DNA from: a virus
Virus record (IMG/VR): IMGVR_UViG_3300025159_000682
Coordinates: 1-27,490 of that record
Strand: one strand, 5' to 3'
Length of the DNA stretch: 27,490 nt
Positions 22,407 through 27,490 of this stretch are shown piece by piece. A program made the position numbers and the translations under genes. The notes under the pieces are model-generated. The model saw only the letters and a list, made by a program, of their open reading frames with translations. It was not told where the DNA came from and searched no databases. Every line of letters begins with the position of its first letter. The stretch's first letter is position 1.

Positions 22407-23884
22407 GAGATCCTCCCCGTCGTGTAGATGTACCGCAAATCTTTGCGGGCTCGCGTGATTGCGACGTAGCGTAGGTTGGATTCCTGTTGAATCTGCTCAG
22501 GGCTTGTGGCGTAGCGCGAGGGGATCAAGAACTCATCGAGGAAATGTACCGTATCCCACTCAAGGCCCTTAGCCTTATGAATCGAACTCAAGGTGACGCG
22601 ACCAACAGGGTTATCCTCGAAGAGACGCTCGATACCTTCGCAGATTTGCTCCACCTTAGCCGTCTGGGTCAAACCCCCAATCAAGGCTCGGATAGATTCG
22701 ACCTTATCCTCAAGCATGGTGAGTTGCTGCTCTTTGTCGCGCCCCCCACCGAGGTAGTTGGACTGGTTGACGTAGTAGATATCCAGGGCGTCGAGGACCA
22801 AATCCCGACTCGCCCCCTTCGGCACCTTGAGCTTCTTGATCAGCGTCGTGAGACCTTTTCCAATGTCGCGGCCCCTGACCTGAACGGCGATACCAGCACG
22901 GATGAATGAGAAGGCTGTACGAATCAAAGGGGCCACGTTGCGGCAGAGAATAGATGAACCGGCCGGCAAGTCCTTAGGGCTCCAGGATGCTTGCCTCTCA
23001 ACTGAGCCCTCGATCGCGTCCTTTGCCCAGCGGATGGCGGGGACGATGCGCTGCGCCTCACGAATCACTTCCTTGGAGCAACGAAAGCAAATCGTGAGAG
23101 GAAGCTCGTGTGCATCCCAGGTCGTCTTGATCTTGTCGATACTTGTGTAGTCGCCGCCCCTGAAGGCATAGATGGCTTGATGCCGGTCCCCTACGGCAAT
23201 GATCCGGCCCCCTACCATGTGGTACAGCGCTCCCCTATTCATGGCGCTCACGTCTTGAGCCTCGTCGACGAATACAGTGTCGAACGTGGGAAGGTACTCG
23301 GGAAAGAAGATTGCCGAAAGGTAGATCTGGTCGTCGAAGTCTATGAAGCCCGACTTCAATCCGACCTTCGTACTGAGACGAAGGAGGTCCCGAGCCACGT
23401 TGACATCTCCGTCACGAATGTAGAGGTTGTGCATTTCGGCGAGCTGGGTCCACTCCCCAACTTCGTCTGGGACCAGCGAAAGATCTGGGTAGTCGGGAAC
23501 GATGCCATAAGCCTTGGCGAGACCAACCAGCCGCACCACATCAGGATAGTCGTCGAACTCGAGCCTCATCGTGTCCTCGAGGAGCTTTCGGCACTTGTAA
23601 GCCTTCACGTCCAGCTTGCGAGGAATTCCCTTCATGCAGGCTCGATGACAAAAGGCATTGATTGTGCGAGACTCGCAGTTGAACGGAAGTTTGTCTCCGA
23701 GCGTTTTGGCAATGTCCTTGTTGAAGGCACAGGCCGCGATGGTTTCGAGGCTCGGTAGCTCGTTGGCAGTGACTACCATCGTAGAGGTTTTGCCTGTACC
23801 TGCCAAAGCATTCTGGACAAGCGACACGTTGGGGTGGGACTTGACGAATTGGACAATCTCGTTTTGCTCATCAGTGAGCTGCAT
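22403..23884 (-). CDS. UvrD/PcrA-like SF1 helicase
   Basis: This 493-residue protein has all key motifs: motif I AGTGKT (about 28-33), motif II VDEAQD (about 206-211), motif III GDRHQAIYAFRGG (about 232-244), motif V HKAKGLEWD (about 436-444) and motif VI RYVAITRARKDL (about 472-483). A short N-terminal Q-motif (TDEQNEIV) comes first. It is shorter than bacterial UvrD (about 720), lacking large 1B/2B insertions. It unwinds DNA in repair or replication restart. The ATG at 23884 is chosen because the longer open frame upstream overlaps the zinc-finger gene. It is in a different operon from the replication block. Confidence 0.88.
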   Translation of the reverse strand: MQLTDEQNEIVQFVKSHPNVSLVQNALAGTGKTSTMVVTANELPSLETIAACAFNKDIAKTLGDKLPFNCESRTINAFCHRACMKGIPRKLDVKAYKCRKLLEDTMRLEFDDYPDVVRLVGLAKAYGIVPDYPDLSLVPDEVGEWTQLAEMHNLYIRDGDVNVARDLLRLSTKVGLKSGFIDFDDQIYLSAIFFPEYLPTFDTVFVDEAQDVSAMNRGALYHMVGGRIIAVGDRHQAIYAFRGGDYTSIDKIKTTWDAHELPLTICFRCSKEVIREAQRIVPAIRWAKDAIEGSVERQASWSPKDLPAGSSILCRNVAPLIRTAFSFIRAGIAVQVRGRDIGKGLTTLIKKLKVPKGASRDLVLDALDIYYVNQSNYLGGGRDKEQQLTMLEDKVESIRALIGGLTQTAKVEQICEGIERLFEDNPVGRVTLSSIHKAKGLEWDTVHFLDEFLIPSRYATSPEQIQQESNLRYVAITRARKDLRYIYTTGRIS

Positions 23885-24095
23885 TTTGTTGCCTTTCTCT
23901 ACGCAGGAGGTTCCAAAATTTTCCGGAGCAGGCAGTTGAACAAAACTGGCTGCGTTCCGGGCGCTTGGTCCTGTATGATCGGCCGCACTCGAGGCATGGT
24001 CCAAAGGATCTGACGGGTTTTGTGTAGTACCATGGCCGGCTGGGGCCTGTAAAGAACTGCCGGCCTGGCCCGGTGTAGTACTTAGAAGTCGCCAT
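23871..24095 (-). CDS. Small treble-clef-like zinc protein with aromatic repeats
   Basis: This 74-residue protein has an N-terminus with a repeat-like YYTGPGRQFFTGPSRPWYYT stretch, an aromatic/Gly/Pro pattern. PCLECGRSYRTKRPERSQFCS then TACSGKFWN follow: C-x2-C and C-x3-C, as in treble-clef or HNH-associated zinc sites. No HNH catalytic His/Asn are evident. GAGGTGA precedes ATG 24095 by 5 bases. It overlaps the UvrD start by 14 bases. Confidence 0.55.
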   Translation of the reverse strand: MATSKYYTGPGRQFFTGPSRPWYYTKPVRSFGPCLECGRSYRTKRPERSQFCSTACSGKFWNLLRRERQQNAAH

Positions 24096-24558
24096 GCGAC
24101 TCACCTCGTACCTTAGGGCGGACGGGATCGCAGGAGTAAATCGGCTTCTTCTTTGTCAAAGCAGTCACGGCCTTCGCTGCTTGTTCGAGCCTGATGACGT
24201 TCTCGGCCCTTTCCTCCTCGGTCAACTCCACCTCTCGATATTCGGTGATCTCGCACTTGAAGGCACCTTGAAGTTCATAGACTGCGGTGATGCCGTTCAG
24301 ATCCAGTGTACCTTCGAGGTTGACGCTGGGCGGCTCACCTTTCGCGATGAGGGGGCCAAAGATTCCCTTGCAGGTTCGGATGGCTTCGACCCGCTTGGCG
24401 TCGATGTCTGCGAACATGAAATGGCTGAAGTGGATCGTATTGGCCCAGTTGTCTACGTAGAAGCTGTCTACGTAGTCGAGGTCGAGCCCTTGTTCGACTA
24501 GGGAATCGACAATGGGGCCAATCTTTTTGATGTATTCGAGTCTTTCCTTGGGATTCAT
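24082..24558 (-). CDS. Protein of unknown function, acidic
   Basis: This 158-residue protein starts NPKERLEYIKKIGPIVDSLV, then shows an alternating acidic/hydrophobic core (YVDNWANTIHFSHFMFADID) and a beta segment with EGTLDLNGITAVYEL. The C-terminal part is charged. Ribosome-binding site AAGGAAA lies before ATG 24558, whose A overlaps the stop of the membrane micropeptide (ATGA). I do not recognise the family. Confidence 0.6.
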   Translation of the reverse strand: MNPKERLEYIKKIGPIVDSLVEQGLDLDYVDSFYVDNWANTIHFSHFMFADIDAKRVEAIRTCKGIFGPLIAKGEPPSVNLEGTLDLNGITAVYELQGAFKCEITEYREVELTEEERAENVIRLEQAAKAVTALTKKKPIYSCDPVRPKVRGESHGDF

Positions 24559-24635
24559 TTTTTGTTTCCTTCGTAGATGATGGCGATGATGGAAAGGATG
24601 GTGCAGAGTACGAGGGACGCAATAATACCCCTCAT
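24555..24635 (-). CDS. 26-residue membrane micropeptide
   Basis: MRGIIASLVLCTILSIIAII then YEGNKK. Residues 4-20 form a membrane helix; N-terminal Arg and a short polar C-terminal tail follow the positive-inside rule. The stop TGA overlaps the ATG of the next gene (ATGA at 24555-24558), and the start directly follows the stop of the 23-residue frame (TGAATG). Its role is unknown. Confidence 0.45.
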   Translation of the reverse strand: MRGIIASLVLCTILSIIAIIYEGNKK

Positions 24636-24707
24636 TCAAGGTCCTCTGCGGGCGACGTTTCTGTCGAAGCGGAGGTGCAGTTTTATGTGGTGTCCGTCAA
24701 TCATCAT
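24636..24707 (-). CDS. 23-residue small peptide
   Basis: MMIDGHHIKLHLRFDRNVAR then RGP. The ATG overlaps the stop of the 72-residue gene upstream (ATGA), and the stop abuts the ATG of the micropeptide. It is basic, with three His. Coupling is the only support, so it may be just a translational relay. Confidence 0.35.
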   Translation of the reverse strand: MMIDGHHIKLHLRFDRNVARRGP

Positions 24708-24922
24708 TTCTCGTTATCCTTTCTCTCGCTGTGAAACGAAAGGCCCGCCTTGTTCGCGGCCTTGAGGGCACGCGCGATGGCGCGCTGCTGGTGGTAAACC
24801 TCCCACCGCTCACGAAAGGTAGCGGTTGGGAAGGCGGCCAGAAACGCCCGAACCGCTGCGGCTGGCGACCAAGGGGCCGGGATGTGGCGGTAGATCCAGT
24901 TGGAGATTTCGCCTGGTGTCAT
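24704..24922 (-). CDS. Small basic helical protein
   Basis: This 72-residue protein has an N-terminus (TPGEISNWIYRHIPAPWSPA) that is Pro/Trp-rich. Two helices follow (AAVRAFLAAFPTATFRERWEV and QQRAIARALKAANKAGL). It is cationic. AGGT lies 11 bases before the ATG. No family is recognised; the positive helices may bind nucleic acid. Confidence 0.5.
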   Translation of the reverse strand: MTPGEISNWIYRHIPAPWSPAAAVRAFLAAFPTATFRERWEVYHQQRAIARALKAANKAGLSFHSERKDNEK

Positions 24923-24931
24923 GGGGTAGTT

Positions 24932-25228
24932 TTACCTAAAACGGGGACTGTCTTCGTCGGTGCAGGAACACTCACGAAGAGGCATTTTGTGAACTACGCA
25001 GACACAATCCTGGTAGAAGAGGTGCTCGTGTCGATGAACCCAGCGAACCCAGCGAACCCAGCGAACCGATCCAGATTCGCTCTTTGAGAGGATCTTCTGG
25101 CCTCTATAAGTGGTGCCGATCGGGATAGAGCCTCCACAGAAGTCGCAGACGTGAGGCTTCCGCGCGGCCTTGGTGCGGAGAGGCCAGTAGTGGCACGCGA
25201 CGTGATCTGGTTCGTAGTTGTCGGTCAT
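24932..25228 (-). CDS. Zinc-binding small protein with tandem RWV repeat
   Basis: This 98-residue protein has HVCDFCGGSIPIGTTYRGQK (C-x2-C, then I-x2-G-x2-Y, as in treble-clef or LIM-like sites), later C-x-C and C-x-C pairs (DCVCVV and ECSCTD) and several His. Residues about 56-64 are (RWV)3, coded by a 9-bp tandem repeat on the DNA. It ends 9 bases before the 72-residue gene. Metal binding is likely; its function is unknown. Confidence 0.55.
   Translation of the reverse strand: MTDNYEPDHVACHYWPLRTKAARKPHVCDFCGGSIPIGTTYRGQKILSKSESGSVRWVRWVRWVHRHEHLFYQDCVCVVHKMPLRECSCTDEDSPRFR
25035..25067. repeat. 9-bp tandem repeat inside the zinc-protein gene
   Basis: The unit agcgaaccc occurs three times in a row (25042-25068), with a partial unit before it. 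It is in frame and gives the RWV triplets, so its length can change by slippage without a frameshift. Confidence 0.8.
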
Positions 25229-25231
25229 GGT

Positions 25232-25477
25232 TCAGTTCTCCTCATACGCGACGAGTGAATTGAGTGGAAGGAATCGACCCCCGGCCGTCTCCACCATGTG
25301 ACCGATCCAGATGTTTTTGCCATCGACTCGGATGGGGCCGAAAGCAACAACGGTAGCGTCTTCCTGGGACGCGACAAGCGTCTCTGCGTTGATGGAGATG
25401 ATTCGAACGCGAGTCCCTTTGAGCGGCGGAGGCCATCCCATCGGAGTCCAATCGCGGAGGGTAGTCTTGATGATCAC
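25232..25477 (-). CDS. Small beta-rich protein, GTG start
   Basis: This 81-residue protein has the GTG at 25477, which overlaps the stop of the coiled-coil gene (GTGA), behind AGGAG at 5 bases. The sequence has TRVRIISINAETLVASQEDATVVAFG then RVDGKNIWIGHMVETAGGRF, a small beta-barrel-like pattern ending LNSLVAYEEN. The open frame upstream of GTG is a shadow. No family is recognised; an SH3-like fold is possible. Confidence 0.55.
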   Translation of the reverse strand: MIIKTTLRDWTPMGWPPPLKGTRVRIISINAETLVASQEDATVVAFGPIRVDGKNIWIGHMVETAGGRFLPLNSLVAYEEN

Positions 25478-25680
25478 GACTTCTCCTCTTCTTCTTGAAG
25501 GGGGCGAACGTAGTTGGGCTGATCCTCGCCGGCCACTTGGCGAAGTGACCAAGCCTTAGCTTCGGCTTCAAGGCCAAGCAACTCGCGCACGAGCTCGGCG
25601 ATTCTTTGGAGCGCTTTTAGTTCGGCGTCTCTGGCCGCCTCGAGCTCGGCCTTGAGTTTGCGGATGGTCCTGGTGCTCAT
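25474..25680 (-). CDS. Small coiled-coil protein
   Basis: This 68-residue protein is rich in Ala, Glu, Leu and Arg over positions 5-50 (IRKLKAELEAARDAELKALQ, then IAELVRELLGLEAEAKAW), with heptad-like leucines. The tail is acidic (QEEEEKS). GAGGAA before ATG 25680 overlaps the stop of a 32-residue gene. It is a likely oligomeric helix bundle; its role is unknown. Confidence 0.55.
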   Translation of the reverse strand: MSTRTIRKLKAELEAARDAELKALQRIAELVRELLGLEAEAKAWSLRQVAGEDQPNYVRPLQEEEEKS

Positions 25681-25681
25681 T

Positions 25682-25780
25682 CTACTTCCTCAGTTGTTTG
25701 CGTAGCCAGTTGATGATCGAGGGGCGCCACGTACCGGACTTGAGCAGCTTCTCGAGCGCCTTGATCTCATTGTCGCTCAT
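25682..25780 (-). CDS. 32-residue basic peptide
   Basis: MSDNEIKALEKLLKSGTWRP then SIINWLRKQLRK. It is a basic amphipathic helix with a short break. ATG 25780 lacks a strong ribosome-binding site. The stop is 1 base from the next ATG. A promoter-like pair overlaps its start, so it may be only partly transcribed. Confidence 0.4.
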   Translation of the reverse strand: MSDNEIKALEKLLKSGTWRPSIINWLRKQLRK

Positions 25781-25797
25781 TCGACCACGTTTGTCAA
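25769..25797 (-). promoter_or_regulatory. Candidate promoter overlapping the 32-residue gene start
   Basis: Leftward TTGACA (25797-25792) is a perfect -35 and is followed after 17 bases by GACAAT (25774-25769), 4 of 6 for -10. Transcription from it would begin within the peptide gene and serve the following operon. Confidence 0.3.
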
Positions 25798-25811
25798 CCC
25801 GCTGGAAAATT

Positions 25812-25839
25812 CCCCAGACCTTCAGCCTTCAGTCTGGGG
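25812..25839 (-). terminator. Hairpin with short T-tract (leftward)
   Basis: CCCCAGAC and GTCTGGGG form an 8-bp stem with a 12-base loop; AATTTTCC follows leftward. It is the second of two hairpins between the 83-residue gene and the next operon. Confidence 0.5.
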
Positions 25840-25863
25840 CTGGATTCCAGGGTACCAGCTGAA

Positions 25864-25893
25864 ACGGCCGGAGGTGGCGGTCCCTCCGGCCGT
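25864..25893 (-). terminator. Hairpin after the 83-residue gene
   Basis: A perfect 11-bp stem (acggccggagg with its complement) encloses an 8-base loop, 20 bases after the stop codon. A short TTTC follows leftward. Its GC-rich arms and location fit a terminator, working with the second hairpin. Confidence 0.55.
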
Positions 25894-25913
25894 CTCGGGA
25901 ATGGGAGAGCGGC

Positions 25914-26165
25914 TTAGTCTGTGGGCTGCTCGTTGACGAGCCTCTGGGCCTCTTCGCCACACTCTGTGGCGGCGCGGATGATGCGGATGGCAGATTTGTG
26001 AACCTCGTTGTCCGGGGTTTCAAGCATTTGCGCGAGCAAAAGTGAGAGGCTTGCGAGCGCCTCGGCCCTCGGGGCGGGGACTGTGATGGTTAGGTGGATG
26101 AGGGTCCAATGCGCGTTTTCTGGACTTCGCGCCACGCTGTCGATGGTAGAATTCGCGAGGATCAT
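25914..26165 (-). CDS. Small helical protein of unknown function
   Basis: This 83-residue protein begins ILANSTIDSVARSPENAHWT, then a beta strand (LIHLTITVPAPR), then helices (LASLSLLLAQMLETPDNEVHK and IRIIRAATECGEEAQRLVNE). AAGGA lies 11 bases before the ATG. It stands alone between hairpins and a non-coding region. No family is recognised. Confidence 0.5.
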   Translation of the reverse strand: MILANSTIDSVARSPENAHWTLIHLTITVPAPRAEALASLSLLLAQMLETPDNEVHKSAIRIIRAATECGEEAQRLVNEQPTD

Positions 26166-26260
26166 GGGGGTTGCTTCCTTGTGGTTGGGGTGACCGAACC
26201 TGAGGGATTGTACCGTATGGGGGGTGGCGTGTCAATGGGCTTGGGTGCGCTGAGGAGCTT

Positions 26261-26288
26261 AGGTTACCGACCGTAGGTTACCGACCGT
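26261..26288. repeat. 14-bp direct repeat, two copies
   Basis: aggttaccgaccgt occurs twice back to back at 26261-26274 and 26275-26288. It lies upstream (leftward sense) of the 83-residue gene and may be a binding site for a dimeric factor. Confidence 0.8.
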
Positions 26289-26398
26289 ACCGCCCTCCCG
26301 TCCGTCCGCTCGGCCGGGTGGCGGAGGGTTGGGTGGGTCGGAGGCCCCTTGCAAGATTCGGGCCGACGGGACGTTGCGGGGTTAGGGGCCTCGTGCGG

Positions 26399-26426
26399 CT
26401 CATTTCCCTCATTGGTCTCATTGCAC
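26399..26426 (+). repeat. CTCATT 9-bp repeat array, arm 1
   Basis: CTCATT recurs at 26399, 26408 and 26417, each followed by three variable bases; the last unit continues as CTCATTGCAC. Confidence 0.8.
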
Positions 26427-26565
26427 GGGTGGGGGCCCGTTTCGGGCGGGGGCCAAAACCCTCGGCGGCGTCTTCTTCTTATAGGGAAAAGGGGGGGGGA
26501 GATCCCCTAAGGGCGCCGCGCTAGCAACCCTCATGCCAACCCGGCACGGTGGACGGGGCGGATTA

Positions 26566-26602
26566 GTGCAATGAGGCGAATGAGGCAAATGAGGCAAATG
26601 AG
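26566..26602 (-). repeat. CTCATT 9-bp repeat array, arm 2 (inverted)
   Basis: On the minus strand CTCATT occurs four times at 9-bp spacing (plus-strand AATGAG at 26570, 26579, 26588 and 26597), and the last unit again reads CTCATTGCAC. It mirrors arm 1 across a 139-base gap. Confidence 0.85.
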
Positions 26603-26762
26603 ATCGCTAATCCCGCGATATTGCGTTCCTAGCACGCACCATGCCGTCCCTTCGGTCTGGCTCCCCGCCGCGCGGCCACACAAGAGGCGCGAAACCCACG
26701 GCCCCTGCGGCCAAAAATCCCCCACAGGGCGCGAACCTTGGGGCAGCGTTTTGCCAAAAGAA

Positions 26763-26795
26763 ACGGCCCGGCAGTGGGTGAGCCTGCCGGGCCGT
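26763..26795 (-). terminator. Leftward intrinsic terminator of the rightmost gene
   Basis: A perfect 12-bp GC-rich stem (acggcccggcag with its complement) encloses a 9-base loop. Leftward it is followed by TTTCTTTTGG. It lies 16 bases after the stop codon of the 148-residue gene. Confidence 0.8.
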
Positions 26796-26811
26796 CCGGG
26801 GGGCGCAACGC

Positions 26812-27258
26812 CTAGTCGGAGATCTTGTCGAACCCCACGTTGTGGAGTCGCACCATGTTCTCCGCCCACGCCTTGACGGCCGCCGGTTCGCCAAGCTTCT
26901 TCGCCTTGACGATGGCGTTCAGCCCGGCCCAGTCCTTGATCGTCGCGGGCTTCTTGATTTTCGCGAGCGCGGCGACGCGATCCCGCGCGGTCTTGAAGAC
27001 GGGCTCGACTCGAGCGCCGAACCCTCCGGCCGGGACGGTCCCCGCCATCAGCGCAGCATGGCGCCGCTTCGATCCTTCAAGAAGCTTCGCAGGGTCCGCA
27101 CCCGCATCGTCCACCGATTGCTTGAGCCCGTAGGCGACAAGGTACTCGGCGACTGCGGCGGGAATCGATTTCCCGCTGAGCGTCACCGAGCCTTTCACCT
27201 CGACCGTGGTATCGGGAATGTGGCCAGTTTTGAATCGTCGGAATTCAACCGTTGTCAT
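26812..27258 (-). CDS. Conserved-looking phage protein, early gene at the right end
   Basis: This 148-residue protein begins TVEFRRFKTGHIPDTTVEVKG, then SIPAAVAEYLVAYGLKQSVDDA, a GAxAxK linker and AALMAGTVPAGGFGARVEPV, followed by a basic helix. The YLVAYGLKQS-x-DDA helix recalls small phage proteins of unknown function (YL-x-YG-x-KQ-x-x-NDA type), where a G-G-R-x-DP segment follows. GAGGTG precedes the ATG by 5 bases. A promoter-like pair and an operator-like palindrome lie just upstream. It has its own terminator. I take it as an early regulated single-gene unit. Confidence 0.55.
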   Translation of the reverse strand: MTTVEFRRFKTGHIPDTTVEVKGSVTLSGKSIPAAVAEYLVAYGLKQSVDDAGADPAKLLEGSKRRHAALMAGTVPAGGFGARVEPVFKTARDRVAALAKIKKPATIKDWAGLNAIVKAKKLGEPAAVKAWAENMVRLHNVGFDKISD

Positions 27259-27270
27259 TGCAGCACCTCA

Positions 27271-27289
27271 TGCACCGTTGATTGGTGCA
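27271..27289. promoter_or_regulatory. Operator-like palindrome upstream of the rightmost gene
   Basis: TGCACC and GGTGCA are 7 bases apart (19 bp in all). On the minus strand it contains CACCAATCA, the same 9 bases as in units 3 and 4 of the right-end array, and lies 12 bases before the ATG of the 148-residue gene. Confidence 0.55.
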
Positions 27290-27294
27290 GCGTC

Positions 27295-27323
27295 AGTTTG
27301 GCAAACGGCGCGCCCGGCGTCAA
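27295..27323 (-). promoter_or_regulatory. Candidate promoter of the rightmost gene
   Basis: Leftward TTGACG (27323-27318, 5 of 6) and CAAACT (27300-27295, 3 of 6) are 17 bases apart. The palindrome at 27271-27289 falls at the expected transcription start, as an operator would. Confidence 0.35.
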
Positions 27324-27359
27324 GGGAAAAATTCCTACCCCAACCACCATGCGCCCCGA

Positions 27360-27384
27360 ACTGGATCGGCCCCACTGGATCGGC
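27360..27384. repeat. 11-bp direct repeat next to the palindrome array
   Basis: actggatcggc occurs at 27360-27370 and 27374-27384, directly before the first palindrome. Confidence 0.7.
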
Positions 27385-27385
27385 T

Positions 27386-27460
27386 CTACACCAATTGGTG
27401 TAGCCTACACCAACCTGTGTCCCCTACACCAATCAGTGTAGCCTACACCAATCAGTGTAG
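27386..27460. repeat. Four tandem 18-bp palindromes with 19-bp period
   Basis: Units start at 27386, 27405, 27424 and 27443. Unit 1 is a perfect palindrome, CTACACCAATTGGTGTAG. Units 3 and 4 are CTACACCAATCAGTGTAG. Unit 2 is a degenerate copy with intact left half. The array is likely a binding region for a phage regulator or initiator. Confidence 0.9.
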
Positions 27461-27490
27461 CCCACCTCAACCGAATCCACCCCCACCCCC

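Larger units (their letters stand above)
26166..26811. other. GC-rich, essentially non-coding stretch with repeat arrays
   Basis: No convincing gene is present. Open frames here lack ribosome-binding sites and have low-complexity translations. The stretch holds a 14-bp direct repeat (26261-26288), two inverted CTCATT arrays (26399-26426 and 26566-26602), a G-rich run near 26490-26500 and the terminator of the rightmost gene. It is a candidate control or origin region. Confidence 0.6.

Noticed and set aside
26531-26869. Minus-strand frame with an ICLICLIRLIALI stretch
   Set aside because: The LI repeats are produced by the 9-bp CTCATT array; no ribosome-binding site, and it overlaps the terminator.
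27386-27460. CRISPR-like array
   Set aside because: Units are palindromes with one-base gaps, so no spacers exist and no cas genes are present (the Cas4-like nuclease is a phage recombination type).

Overview
The window reads as part of a tailed double-stranded DNA phage genome (Caudoviricetes), probably assembled from a metagenome. I see no ribosomal RNA, tRNA, integrase, insertion sequence or recognisable host gene. Genes are densely packed and mostly overlap by 1 to 14 bases (ATGA, TGATG, TAATG or GTGA junctions). Only two gene blocks exist, and they converge near position 7.8 kb. The virion block resembles the end of a T7-like (podovirus) structural operon, but the replication genes are not T7-like.

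Plus strand, 1-7.7 kb: the end of a tail or fibre gene cut by the window edge, a small gp13/GNAT-like protein, and three proteins that by size, order and composition match the ejected internal-virion proteins (gp14-, gp15- and gp16-like). The block ends in a 28-residue lysine/glycine peptide. A perfect inverted repeat at 7817-7851 separates it from the converging operon.

Minus strand, 16.2 down to 7.8 kb (replication and recombination): a small acidic protein, a Cas4/AddB-type Fe-S nuclease, a Sak4-like RecA-fold ATPase, a possible ssDNA-binding protein, a small protein, a ParB-methyltransferase fusion, a uracil-DNA-glycosylase/exonuclease fusion, a deoxyribosyltransferase-like protein, a family A polymerase and a DUF3987-type helicase. 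The SPO1-style UDG-exonuclease-polymerase is split over two genes with another gene between them, and the cut leaves the Exo III motif on the polymerase chain.

Minus strand, 21 down to 16.2 kb (host surface, lysis, micro-genes): a membrane-anchored Cys-rich protein, a secreted Cys-rich beta-helix protein, a probable virion protein, a T5-type M15 endolysin, a signal-peptide protein, then a chain of very small translationally coupled genes including two membrane micropeptides and a probable ribbon-helix-helix protein.

Minus strand, 27.3 down to 21.2 kb (early or accessory): mostly small proteins of unknown function, several with zinc-binding cysteines, around a UvrD-like helicase. Hairpins at the ends of transcription units suggest at least four leftward units. 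The right end holds an essentially non-coding stretch of about 650 bp with inverted arrays of a 9-bp CTCATT repeat, and a four-unit, 19-bp-period array of palindromes (consensus CTACACCAAYYRGTGTAG). A related palindrome lies in the promoter region of the rightmost gene. These are the best candidates for a control region or origin.
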